From the NCBI GenBank assembly GCA_964247055.1, contig OZ176052.1:2666001-2730000 (forward strand): DNA of 64,000 bases, read 5' to 3'. Position numbers and translations under genes: made by a program. Source of the stretch: Paragordius varius (taxonomy: Eukaryota > Nematomorpha). The notes beneath the pieces are model-generated. The model was given only the letters and a program-made list of their open reading frames with translations, did not search any database and had not been told where the DNA came from. Shown here piece by piece: positions 11,571-23,073 of this stretch (position 1 is its first letter; each line of letters begins with the position of its first letter).

Positions 11571-12820
11571 TACCATTTCCCAGTCTAAATAAACGTTTTC
11601 CCAGTCAATCGAAACATTTTCCCAGTCAATCGAAACGTTTTCCCATTCAATAAAAACGGTTTTATTTTTGATGATAAATACACTTTTAACCATTATCAGC
11701 GTAATATTAGTATATTATTTTTTTATAAAAACACAATTATTGAATGACAATTTTCCAAATATATTCCAGTGCACAATCATTAATGACTTATTCTTTAAAA
11801 AATATATTTTTGGAATTTGAGATGTTTTTAAGATAATATTTTTCATTTTATTAATGGTTCGCATTTTTTGCTGCTAACTTACAAAATCTATATACGGATG
11901 AAATATTAAAAAAAAATAATATACCATTTTTATCTCAGAGGTCATTTAACACTTCATATTGGATCTTAAACACCCTAATTTTAATATATTTTTATTGGTT
12001 CATCGGGTGCAACGCGGCCTGCCGAGTTTCTTCGTGCGGCCCGCGAAAAATTTGGAAATCCATATGCAAAAATATGCCCACAAAATCTTACTAATATTCC
12101 ATATCTTACGCAATTATTATGAATGAGTCTATTAAATTGGTAACAAATTAAAAAAAATGTTATATTTTTGTATTTTACATATGTCTAATAAATTATTAAT
12201 GAATTATATCAAATGCGGAAGGCCGTGCTTTTTGAGTAATGTGGCCCGAGAAGCCATTTGGTTAGGCACCCCTGTTTTAGTCAAATATATTTTTATTAAA
12301 TATTTTTAAATCAAAAACATTTTTATCGAAAAAAAATTTTGTTTAGATATTTTTTCCGACAGTATTTTTATGGAAAAACTTGAAATGTTTAAATATTGTT
12401 TTGAAGTGTTGGGCAAATATTAAGGCGAACCATTAATAAAATAAAAAATATTATCTTAAAAACATCTCAAATTCCAAAAATATAATTTTTAAGAATAAGT
12501 CATTAATGATTGTGCACTGGAATATATTAGGAAAATTTTCATTCAATAATTGTGTTTTTATAAAAAAATAATATCCTAATATTACGCTGATAATGGTTAA
12601 AAGTATATTTATCATCAAAAATAAAACCGTTTTTATTGACTGGGAAAACGTTTTTATTGATTGGGAAAATGTTTTTATTGACTGGGAAAATGTTTTGATT
12701 GACTGGGAAAACGTTTCGATTGACTGGGAAAATGATTCGATTGACTGGGAAAACGTTTCGATTGACTGGGAAAATGTTTCGATTGACTGGGAAAACGTTT
12801 ATTTAGACTGGGAAATGGTA
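11571..12820. mobile_element. Foldback element copy A (TATACC family)
   Basis: The ends are TACCATTTCCCAGTC and its complement, flanked by TA (11569-11570 and 12821-12822). Inverted arms of roughly 300 bp (about 11571-11880 versus 12420-12820) carry, next to each tip, a 21-bp tandem repeat built on ATTGACTGGGAAAAC. There are about three to four units on the left and nine on the right (12627-12815). The core (about 11990-12290) contains GCGGCCCGC-rich sequence ending in CACCCCTG, likely an embedded hAT-type MITE. The repeat reads as FIDWENV in one frame only because 21 is a multiple of three. Confidence 0.75.
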
Positions 12821-12937
12821 TATATAAAGATTTTAAAGCATGGTACGAGTGTTAAAAATTCACATCTAAATTATACTGTGTTAATTGCAAGTCTTTATCA
12901 TTTATAGTTGGGAGAACATTTAATTCAATTTAAAATA

Positions 12938-14167
12938 TACCATTTCCCGGTCAATCGCAACGTTTTCCCAGTCAATCGAAACATTTTCCCAGTCAATAAA
13001 AACATTTTTCCAATCAATAAAAACGTTTTCCCAGTCAATAAAAACGGTTGTATTTTTGATGATAAATATCAAAAAAAGAATAAACAACTTTTAACCATTA
13101 AGAGCGTAATATATGGAGATTATTTTTAATTAAAAACACAATTATTAAATGACAATTTTTTCAATTATCAGTGCACAATCATTGATGACTTATTCCTTAA
13201 AAGTTATATTTTTTGAAATTTGAGATATTTTTAAGATAATATTTTTTATTTTATCGATGGTTCGCATTAATATTTGCGGAACGCCTCACAATAGTTTCTA
13301 AATATGTCAAGTTTGTCGATTACTGTCGGAAAAAATATCTAAACGAAAATTTTTTTGATAAAAATGTTTTTGATTTAATAATAATTAATAAAAAGGATAT
13401 TTGACTGAAACAAGGGTGTTCATAAATGCCTTCGCGGGCCGCATTTTTAACTCAAAAAGCACACCGTTCGGCATTCGAAAATACGGGCATTCACATAATT
13501 TTTCGATTAATAAGACTGTAAAATACAAACACAATATAACATTTTTTTAATTCGTTACCAATTTAATAGACTCATTCATAATAATTGCGTAAGATATGGA
13601 ATATTACTAGGGCATATTTTTGCATATGGATTTCCAAGTTTTTCGCGGGCCACACAAAGATACTCGGAAGGCCGTTTTAGCCCCCCGATCAAATGATGAT
13701 TATTATAAAATTAGGGTGAAATTTATGTTTAAGATCCAATATGAAGTGTTAAATGTTTGAGATAAAAATGGTATATTTTTATAAATTTTATTATTTCCTC
13801 CGTAACTATAGATTTTTTAAGTTAGCCGCAAAAATTAATGCGAACCATTGATGAAATAAAAAATATTATCTTAAAAACATCTCAAATTCCAAAAATATAA
13901 CCTTTAAAGAATAAGTCATTAATGATTGTGACTGGAATATACTTGGAAAAATTGTCATTCAATAATTGTGTTGTTATAAAAAATAATATCCATATATTAC
14001 GCTGATAATGGTTAAGAATTGTTTTTATATCCTTGTTTCGATATTTATCATCAAAAATAAAACCGTTTTTAATGACTGGGAAAACGTTTTATTGATTGGG
14101 AAAATGTTTTTATTGATTGGGAAAATGTTTCGATTGACTGGGAAAACGTTTATTTTGACTGGGAAAT

Positions 14168-14171
<4 letters not shown>
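12938..14171. mobile_element. Foldback element copy B, inverted relative to copy A
   Basis: It has the same TACCATTTCCC/GGGAAATGGTA ends with flanking TA, the same 21-bp repeats pointing inwards at both ends (12950-13047 and 14066-14165), and similar inverted arms. Its core reads as the reverse complement of the core of copy A. Only about 117 bp separate the two copies, so 11571-14171 forms one large near-palindrome. Confidence 0.75.

Positions 14172-14206
<35 letters not shown>
14172..14206. repeat. (AT)n microsatellite
   Basis: An uninterrupted AT run directly abuts the right tip of foldback copy B, consistent with expansion of its TA target site. Confidence 0.9.
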
Positions 14207-14207
<1 letters not shown>

Positions 14208-14272
14208 ATAACTCTTTATTTAAGATTAGAATTTAATATTTAAAAGTTATTGTTAACTAAATTAAATAAGAA

Positions 14273-14621
14273 TTAGTTAATATTACGGTGAATGCGTCCA
14301 ACATAGAATTGAGTACTAAAATTGGTCAATAGTTGATCAACGCCAATGATTGGTGTAAGCTTAATTTTGTACAACTTATTGTGTCCCATAACAAACCGGA
14401 TAGTGCCGTTTGTATTCTAGAACAAATATATGATTATTTGGCATCAGTTTAAAAATAAAAAGTTACTCTTTGATCCATAATGCTGTATTCATCCATGATA
14501 TTAAATATTTGAGCTTTCAACGGGCCACCGATGGTGTTGACGAATTTTAAATCATAGGTGGCATTGTATATGTTCCATGCAACTCGTTCAAACCGCACAT
14601 ACCTTACTTGGAATTTCATTT
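14273..14621 (-). CDS. Two-exon C-terminal part of an unknown protein
   Basis: The first exon is 14621-14467 (splice site TTTTTGCAG, two leading bases, 51 codons) and the second is 14416-14273 (47 codons plus TAA). They are joined in frame across a 50-nt GTAACT...TTCTAG intron. The combined ~98 residues are well mixed and soluble, with KFQVRYVRFERVAWNIYNAT, then NTIGGPLKAQIFNIMDEYS, then RFVMGHNKLYKIKLTPIIG. This looks like alternating beta strands. I do not recognise a family. The incoming phase matches the outgoing phase of the three-finger exon at 16116-16270, so this could be the C-terminal part of that gene. No transmembrane segment is visible, and that link is untested. Confidence 0.5.
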
Positions 14622-14735
14622 CTGCAAAAATATTTTAATGTAAGTCATTTTATTCTTTCATCTTTATTAATTCTTGCTTTTTTTAATGATAAGGTGATTA
14701 AAATTTAAAAATATCGCGGATGTTAAGCCAATTAC

Positions 14736-15650
14736 TATATACCAGGTGTATTCAAGTTTTTACTGGTTTTTTTGGTAAAAACATATGTTGAAGGGAAATC
14801 AATTATTTGTTTATTTAAAATATTATACATCGGCTTCTACACATTTCGCTCATCTATCAGGTAATATATGAATGCGCTAGAAAAAACTGATTGACATTTG
14901 CGATATCCCATTTGTCAAGTCATTTTTAAACGTCTCCGAAATTATTGAAGGGCTGCTCCGTAAGGTATGCCTCCTTGATGCAAGGTTTTATTCAAAGGGC
15001 TCCAGATCAGGAGAGTTTAGTTGATGTGGTAAAAATTCCCATTTTTAAGGCTTCTTTCATTAGATTCGCTGTGCAAGACGAAGCATTGTCATGTAGCAAA
15101 AATATTTTGCCAAGATTTCTGCTCTATTCCGGTTGTTTTTCGACAATGCATGGTTTCAATAAGGTATTTATTAGATAGCTTTGTGTATTAACACACGGGA
15201 CTCAAAATATAATGATAATCTGGTCCCACAAGACACAAAGCATGGTCTTTTTGCACACGCGATTCGGCCTTATTGTGAATGGAACGGCTTGGCAAAATAT
15301 AAGCCACGATTTTTTGCTTTGGATTTACAAAACAAAGCCATTACTCGTCACCTGTCCTAATTCGATGCAAAAACTACGTGAACCCATTAAAAAGTTGGTC
15401 TCTCCGTTTGTTCGTAGACATCTATTGATTGTTTTTTTTTGTAATACATGTAATGCGTCTGCCAATTGTTTTAAAGTTTAGGTTAGGTCATTTATTAATT
15501 CTCACACTGTAAGTATTAGAAGTTGTATAGCCTACCATAGCCCCGACACTCTTTCAAATTAAATCGCAACTTGATTTTGAATATATGTTTCTGCCCGCAA
15601 ATCATAACTTTCAACAGCATTCTTCTATGGCAACGTAATGTTCTTTTCAG
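14736..15650 (-). mobile_element. Degenerate mariner transposon
   Basis: Reading the minus strand in shifting frames gives mariner transposase landmarks: TGDE followed by WLCFVNPKQK (first catalytic Asp region), VLWDQ, LLHDNASSCTA (second Asp region) and SPDLEPF (third Asp region), spaced as in Tc1/mariner DDD enzymes. The right terminal repeat, ACCAGGTGTATTCAAG, begins beside a TA at about 14736. Stops and shifts separate the landmarks, so it is not functional. The outer end beyond about 15650 was not located. Confidence 0.8.
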
Positions 15651-16115
15651 GTAAAAAATTCGCCGTTATTACTGAATGATAAATATAATTCGCCAGTTTT
15701 TGGCGAACTCATATTACGTGTTTATCGTTTAATGTCTGACAAAAATGGGGTTTTCAAATTAATCGTCCGCGCACTTTTCGCCGTAAGCTAGTAATAATTT
15801 ATGAATCTTGGTACATGTAGGTGAAGTCCGGAATAGTGCAATTTATTTATTTTTCCCAAATGTAAGCATTCGCCATTTTTCAATATGACACCACCATTGA
15901 GGTTTCATGTGTGTATGTTTTCATTTTTACTTGCGATTATCATAGGTTTGACGGTCAATCCTGCGTATTAATTTTTACTTTCGTTAAATAAAAATATAAA
16001 GGTGCCTTTTATATATCAAGTTCGGGATTATTTTTTGGAATGGTTTTAATCTAACAAAAATATTTCTGAAAAAGAGTAATTACAATATATAATTAGAAAA
16101 TGAAAAAAAGGGTAC

Positions 16116-17538
16116 TTAAATCATATTGGGCTATGCTATCATTATCGAATTGAGTGTTTAGATTGCAAATTTGACTATTATTACAACAATAAATCCTGGA
16201 TACAAAATTCCTCGTTGTGAAGACTTGATTTGGCTCCCCGGGGCAAAATTCTAATGGTTTGCTAGTACATCTGTTCGATGAAATATAACGTTTGGTAGGG
16301 TCATTATTTTTATTTTGAATATTTATTTTTAAATTTATAGGTTTTTTAATCAATTTTAATGAATTATGAAGTTAGACAGTTCCCCTTTAATATAAATATA
16401 AAGACTTAAGGACTTCAAAATTATATTCAAATAATATACAACATTATCCTCACAAAAATAAGTTATAAACAAGTTTCAGCGTCATGTAAGCCAAATTAAC
16501 ATACATAATTTGGGTTTTATACTATTAAAATATTTCCTATTACTATGAATAATAAAAAGTGATACAATTTAAGACAATAAAAACATCCATAAAATAGAAT
16601 GACATAAACTGGGTTGGGTTGGAACGGGTATGAATTCTTCATGATCCTGAAAATGACCGTTTCAAAATAACAATTATTCGATTTTTTTACTTAAGGGTAA
16701 GGACTTAAATTGTATCGGACTCGTGAAGGCTTTAGCACTTGACTGCGTAGGGTCGACAGTGTTGCACAGTGTCGGGTTTTTAACTCTGGCACACGACCAC
16801 ATACACAGTATAAAAGTGCCCTACCTACCATACCATCACGCCTTTGTATAATATAAAACGATAGTATCATAAACTAAATATATAAATATTGCAAATTTTT
16901 TTCGATCTTATATCAAAAATTGGCCGTAAATTTATTTATAACACTCCAAAGACCAATACATATAATTTCATTCTTTTTTAGCTAAATGGCATTTCTGGAT
17001 TGATTGACGGTAATGAAAATTTAGAAGATAGGCTATTATCTGTACTGAAATACAGACCTTACATATTGAAAGAATGCAGAAATTATTTATAGTGAGTTAT
17101 TGTCATAATTAAAAAATCTGTATGTAAAAATTAATGCTTTTAAATCCTAAGCGCCATATTTGGGGGTGGTTTATCAGAATGTTAGAGCCGAACCTTGGAT
17201 AAGTTATATTTAAGTTCCCAATTATATTTAATTTGGCTCGATAGCGGATTGTATATAATTTGACAAAATCTAAAATTAAATTATAAACATAACGGAGCAT
17301 GGATGTATTATTTTACCATTCTACACTTTCTGTGTTTTTGGGAGTTAGCATATTCGTATCAATAATTTTGTATAAATGGTTTCACATTTTAAAAACAAAA
17401 TGAAAATATACCCATATTTATGTTCCATAGTTGACGTCAATTCACGATAACACATCTCACTCGAACAAAGATGGTTGGGACAATCAGTGCACAAACATAG
17501 CTTTCGATGCCTGTTCTCCTCCCCCACCAAATCAAAAT
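16116..17538 (-). CDS. Three-finger (activin/BMP receptor-like) ectodomain, copy 2
   Basis: Exon one is 17538-17412 and exon two is 16270-16116. Both splice phases are exact: the first exon ends GG, the second begins A-TGT, giving Gly-Cys at the junction. The product contains KLCLCTDCPNHLCSSEMCYR, then C...EFCPGEPNQVF and the hallmark RIYCCNNSQICN. This is the CCxxxxxCN knot that closes the three-finger fold in activin, TGF-beta and BMP receptors and in Ly6/uPAR proteins. Such domains bind extracellular ligands. The second exon leaves in phase 1 at a GTACCC donor. I found no signal peptide exon, transmembrane exon or kinase domain. The C-terminal exons at 14.3-14.6 kb are phase-compatible. 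It is paralogous to 19935-20611. Confidence 0.6.
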
Positions 17539-17929
17539 CTTTAAGATACATATTTTTAATCTAAGCATCATAAATATTTTTTAGCTTAAATTATATTTTT
17601 ACATTCTAATTCTCAATTGATTTGTTCATTATTATTTTATAGTTCATGAAAAATTTAAATCCAATTTAATTCATAAAAATCCTTGAGAATTATGAACAAA
17701 TTCGGACAATGACTGAACTATGGAAAGGGTCAATAACGATGACGTATGGTCCTGAGGAAAATATAATTTTTTAAGGTTATTAGAGTCAAAAAAATGACGG
17801 CATACAAATAGGCGGATAGTAAAATTTAAAAGCTGAGATGGTTTGTGTAAAAGTCTTAACAGAAAATGCGTTATATCATAAACACATCAAGCCAAGTTGT
17901 ATCTGTAGGAATATTGGAATAAGTTAAGA

Positions 17930-18230
17930 CAGTGGTTCCCAACCTTTTTTTGTTCACGCTTCCCCTCCCCACCCCCCTCTTTTTTAAAGAATAAAAATGC
18001 AAAAACTCATTATAATATTATAAAACTCATAATCAATAAGATCATTGTATCTGCGATTTCTGAAATATTTTCTGCATATCGGGGATAAATCTTAATATAT
18101 TGCACCTGATTTCCTATTAAACTACAATTGTTTCTAGTTGTGTCATATAATTGAATTCTCAAATTTCCCCCCCCCCCCAATTTTTATACGCCCTACTAGG
18201 TGGGCGTTTCTCCCCTTTTGGTAACCACTC
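17930..18230. mobile_element. hAT-type MITE with perfect 8-bp target duplication
   Basis: The ends are CAGTGGTTCCC and GTAACCACTC. AGTTAAGA is duplicated at 17922-17929 and 18231-18238. At 301 bp it carries a C-run near 18170 and no coding capacity. Confidence 0.85.
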
Positions 18231-18582
18231 AGTTAAGAGATTTATTTGTATCAGTGAATATTATTATATTGTTAAAGTCCAGTAAATACGTTAAGTATTA
18301 CTGGTAGCCCAGCAAATGGAAATGATTATTTGTTTTATTTAAAAGAGCAACAGAGTTAAATGATATTATATATAGAGATGCAGATGGATGCAGATAGTTT
18401 TTCAATGATCAGTAAATGGTTTATATAGAGTGATATCAATTCGTATTTTATGAAAGTTTCTATCTATATTGATGTACATTTATGCTAAAGTGTTGATTTT
18501 AACTTACATTTATACAAATTTGTAAAATTTCGTAACTTATCCAATCACCATCTTGGAATGTTTTAAGATAACATATAAATAA

Positions 18583-19702
18583 CACTGGACAACAAATTTT
18601 TCTGCCACTCGAGTTTTTTGCATTTTCTAATAATTTAGTATCATTTTAACAGTAAATCTGAAATAAAAATTATAACTCGATGGAAGAATTTTGTATAATT
18701 TGATTTTTTTGATTATGCGCCCTCTTTATCAAAATTTTACTAAAATATGTTTTACTTTGAAAATATACAAGTAATGCCCATTTGTAATATATAATTCGAA
18801 AGAGTAATAAATACTCTATAAAATGCATACTAATATGTATTACATCGACAGTTAATATTGGACACAAAGAGTGACAAACGCGCGAAGCGAGAGCATTTTT
18901 TTTAATTAATATATTTTTAAAACTCACGGATGAAAATAGCTCAAACTTTGTTTAGATGGTGATGAATGTCCAAAAAAGATAACACAAGAAAGTTTTTTTG
19001 ATTAAAACATTTTTTATTGCTTTTATGTCACTCAAAACAGCCATTTTTTTGATTTTTAAAAATTACCATCTCATCTATTTAATTTATTTTCTTTACGAGG
19101 CTGTAATTTCGAAATTTTAAAGATAAAAACAAAGTTTAAGGTATTTTTGATCTTTTATAGCCATTATGCAATAAATTTACAGTTATAACTATGCATTTTA
19201 GTATCCACTAGGTAAAATATTTATGAGAATAATAATTTTATTAAAAAAGCAAACCAAAAGCTTTTTCAAACATTTTTTTTAAATTAAATACTAATATAAC
19301 CCTAATAATTATATTAAAATAATTTATATGATTTTCAAATTAGTTTGTCTGTGAAAATTCTTGACTCATTTAAGGATTGAAAATTTCGACCATTTAAATC
19401 CAAATAACTTGTACATCCGATTGATTTAAATGACTTACTACCATTTAAAAGATGTAGTTTTTTGCGCTCTTTCGAATGATATAAAATACATGGCTTCATA
19501 TCTAAAACTTTTGATTTTCGAAATTTCGAGTTTAATGTTAAATCGGGGCCAAAAATTATCGATAAACTCTAATTTAAAAAAATTCTTGCATGCTAGACCA
19601 ATTTAATGCTCTTTTCAAATATACTAAATATGTACTTTAATGAAATAAATTTTAAATTTACAAGAATGGCAGTTAAAAAAAGTTAAAATTTGTTGTCTAG
19701 TG
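18583..19702. mobile_element. Non-autonomous DNA transposon, 3-bp TAA duplication
   Basis: Inverted ends CACTGGACAACAAATTTT (left) and AAAATTTGTTGTCTAGTG (right) differ at one position over 18 bp. TAA lies on both sides (18580-18582 and 19703-19705). A three-base TWA duplication suggests the PIF/Harbinger superfamily. The interior is AT-rich with no transposase. Confidence 0.7.
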
Positions 19703-19934
19703 TAATTTTTCTGTAATTATATAGTTCATATATCCAAAATGATTATAAGGTCCTGGTAAATTTCGCCGTATTTTGGTAAAATTTTTTATTTCAATAGTTC
19801 AAATTTAAATGCTATTTGCATCTAATCCTAAGGTATTATTAATAAAATTTATAGTTTAAAGGCGTTAAAAATTACAAAGTACTACATGTAAATAATTTTT
19901 TTTTACTTTTAATATTAACTTAAAACAAATATAC

Positions 19935-20611
19935 TCATAGGGAATGTGATATTGTGTATTCTATTACAAAAATCTATGTTACAGCATTTTTTTCCCATAA
20001 CGAACCCCGTTCCCGGTAATGAAACTGCCAAGGTATTTATTTCTCCACACTTTTCACTGGAATTGAGACATCTACAAATATTAACAATGTTTTGTTTAGT
20101 TCTTTTATGAACGAGTTTAATAAAAGATACTAAAAAAGCTGTGTAAAATGGTAATGTCTTTAAATATTCTTAGCTAATAATCAAAATTTAATATACCATT
20201 TACAATTCAAATTCACCCTTAAACAATTTAAATTCATCTCGAACTATTCAAATTCATTCCTGGACAGAATTCACCCTAAAAATAAATTATATGTTTTCGG
20301 GCTAATATAACTCATTATTAATATGAAATATATCTTTATGGCAATAGTTATTATTTTTTTTGTATTAATTTTAAATAAAATTTCAATTTACTAAAAAATA
20401 TAAAAAATATAGGTAATTCATAAAAACACATAATCTATTTTAGAGTAAATTTTAATTGTTCGAGGGTGATTTTGTTTAAGGGTGAATTTGAAGTGTAAAT
20501 GGTATAAATACCCGTAATCCCAATGATTTTGAACATCGCTCTCTTTAAAACAATATCCCGAATTCCCCGTTTCACAATATTTGAAGGGAGATTTTTTATC
20601 ATAGCAAAATT
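19935..20611 (-). CDS. Three-finger (activin/BMP receptor-like) ectodomain, copy 1
   Basis: Exon one is 20611-20512 (splice site GTTTCTTAG) and exon two is 20071-19935, with the same phases as copy 2: two leading bases, GG|A junction giving Gly-Cys, exit in phase 1. The product has FCYDKKSPFKYCETG, GYCFKESD, then CLNSSEKCGE and the closing KKCCNIDFCN, very close to the CCNxDxCN ending of TGF-beta family receptor ectodomains. The cysteine order C-C-C-C-C-CC-C fits the fold. A possible upstream exon lies at about 20680-20725. The 440-nt intron contains a complete MITE (20194-20504) whose tip lies about 6 bp from the 5' splice site. No transmembrane or kinase part was found between here and copy 2. 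Confidence 0.65.
20194..20504. mobile_element. Foldback MITE copy C (TATACC family), intronic
   Basis: The ends TACCATTTACA and TGTAAATGGTA are flanked by TA. Subterminal 21-bp repeats based on TTCAAATTCA stand in opposite orientation at the two ends. It is only 311 bp long and has little core. Confidence 0.75.
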
Positions 20612-20868
20612 CTAAGAAACATAAATTTTTAAACAAATAAATTAAAAGCGATATATTCGTTTGAACGTTTTCAAAATTTTTGTGTTTTGAGCATAGCACC
20701 TTATATGCAATTGATTTTATCATACGCTATGGCTGAAGTAAAAAAATTATATGGAATTAAAACATTAGATTTATACCTTTATTTTACAAATAGTCTATGT
20801 TTATTAATGCAGTAAAGCCTTGGATATTAAATATTATCCTCGTCATAATCTAATAATGTGCTTTAAAT

Positions 20869-21137
20869 AGGGGGTGTCTAACACAAATGGTTTTGCGGGT
20901 TTCATTCGCCAAATATATGGCAATGCCAAATATTTTATCATGTTTTAAACATAAGATTGTAAAAACTACTATTTATTTTAAAAACTTTTGCCAATTCATT
21001 GCCGAAATCGGAAAAACTCTTAATCGAAAATTTTGTTTGAGAAAATTAACTCTATTAAAAATTACATAGAATTTTGTATTTAATATTTCTCCCTGGCTGG
21101 ACAAATATTTTGGAGGGCCGCGTGTTGGACATTTCTG
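20869..21137. mobile_element. hAT-type MITE with perfect 8-bp target duplication
   Basis: CTTTAAAT is duplicated at 20861-20868 and 21138-21145. The ends AGGGGGTGTCTAACAC and GTGTTGGACATTTCTG form imperfect inverted repeats of the CAGGGGTGTCCAACAC type common in hAT elements. Confidence 0.85.
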
Positions 21138-21984
21138 CTTTAAATAAACCAAATTAGCTCTTAGCTATCAGGTACTTTTGAAATTAATTAGGATTATATT
21201 TTTTAGAATAGCTGCTCAAAGCTACCTGCTTTCCCCACTCTAATTAGTCGTGTGAGAGGCATCGTATTAAACAAAAAAAGAAATGTGTCCATTTTTTTTA
21301 GTTTCCGAAATTTTTTCATCTTCACTGTTAGCCCTCACAAATATTCTGCTTTAAAAATTTTAATCCTAATTCTTTAATAGAAAAAGGGTTTGTAATTCAT
21401 ATAACAATGAATAAAACTTGTTTTATTAAAATATTTTATTATTCTTTCTGTAAATGAAAACGAAACCCTTGAATGTTGTTATTTGATTAAAATTCACAAT
21501 TGAGTTTCAATATTTATGGATATGGAAAGGCAAATAAAACCAGTTTTTAATAAATTCTTATATTTTAAATGATTTATACAAAATCAAATAAAAATAACAA
21601 TATGATAAAATCTAAGTTATTTCGCATGATCTATATATATTAGTTAAACTAATTTAATTAAAATACTTGAACCAACTATTGATTGTTTGGAGATGTAGAT
21701 GATAAGTATGATGGTATAGATAATTGGAATCATTTTTGTTTAAAAAAGCTATAGAAATTATATAATTTTACATTTCTAATCGCCTGACGCCTATTTATTG
21801 GCACTATTTGACCTTGAACCTACATTAAAGTAAGTAGTATGCAGTTTTACATTGATCGGGTTGTTGTACTCAACTAAACATTTTACATTAAGCTTTTGAT
21901 TGGGTAAAAACCTTTAATATTTGTTATTTTATAACAGTTTGATTGTGTAACAAAAAATTTAATTTAAAGTATCAGAAATACTTC

Positions 21985-21989
<5 letters not shown>

Positions 21990-22035
<46 letters not shown>
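21990..22035. repeat. (AT)n microsatellite
   Basis: This is a plain alternating TA run. The surrounding sequence, 21146-22290, contains nothing else I can identify. Confidence 0.9.
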
Positions 22036-22044
<9 letters not shown>

Positions 22045-22290
22045 TATAGCCAATCGTAAATTAAAACAATAAACAGACTAATGTTTGATAAAATGGGAAA
22101 GATAGGCTCCTAATTTTAGCCTGCTCTTATTAAGTTATAATTCAATTTTTTAAATAAAATTTTGATTAATATTATGTTTATTTTTTTACTTTTTTATGAT
22201 ATTAAATATAATTTATACAAATTATTTTTGGTTCATTGGAATCCAAAATAACGAGAAAACCTTTAAAACAACCAAATTTTTATTTTAAAG

Positions 22291-23007
22291 CAGGGTTTGA
22301 AACCGGTTTAAAAAAAAGTGATACCGGAATCGGATCGGTTCCTGAACAAGTGGAACCAAAACCGCGTTGGTTCTTTAAAAAATTTTGCGGTTCCGGAACC
22401 GGTTCCATTTTCGGTTCCTGACTTTTGATCAAATGATTTACAAAATTATTATCAAAATAATAAAATCTAAATGATTGCAATTTTTGATCAAACAATTTAT
22501 TCTAAATTGCCAAATGTATACTGAAAGAAATATAGTGTAGCATAATAAATTAAGCAAATTATAAAAATAAAATAGGAATATGTATAAGTACAAAGGTATA
22601 AATTGAGAATTAAATTAAGTATGGCATCCAAAATATTATTTAACTTTAAAAAAATTATTGCACCAAGCAATTCGCTGGTCAAACTGCTTCTCAGGTCTGA
22701 AAATTAAATTAAGGGTGAAAAAACTCCTTTCAACGGACACCTATATATACGAACATATGTAATATAAATAAACTTGACTTATGACAGTTTTTTTGAAAGA
22801 GCCGAATCGCCCAAAATTCAGAGAGTATAGCCAACATAATATTAGGCGCTTAGTTTTAAGTTTAAAGTTTGAAGTATGGAATATGTAGTGGTACAATCAA
22901 ATTTAAATAATAAAATAAAATTTTATAATAAAAATCATATGGGAACCAGTGATTAAGCGGGTGGAACCGGAACCGGTTTGGATCCTGAACGTTTGGAACC
23001 AAAACCG

Positions 23008-23063
<56 letters not shown>

Positions 23064-23073
23064 CCGAGTCCCG
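22291..23073. mobile_element. hAT-type MITE rich in GGAACCGG motifs, copy 1
   Basis: It starts CAGGGTTTGAAACCGG after TTTTAAAG and ends GTTCCGAGTCCCG before TTTAAAG, a 7-bp duplication. Many subterminal GGAACCGGAACC / GGTTCCGG motifs are present. A long AT microsatellite (about 23010-23060) has expanded inside the right end. A second, cleaner copy lies at 30326-31264. Confidence 0.75.

Noticed and set aside
12627-12810. Regular 21-bp repeats that look like a CRISPR array
   Set aside because: Units are contiguous with no unique spacers, and the context is a eukaryotic transposon.
12593-13129. Open frames repeating a seven-residue FIDWENV-type unit
   Set aside because: The frame follows from a 21-bp subterminal tandem repeat of a foldback MITE; there are no splice or start signals, and the repeat is mirrored in reverse at the other end.
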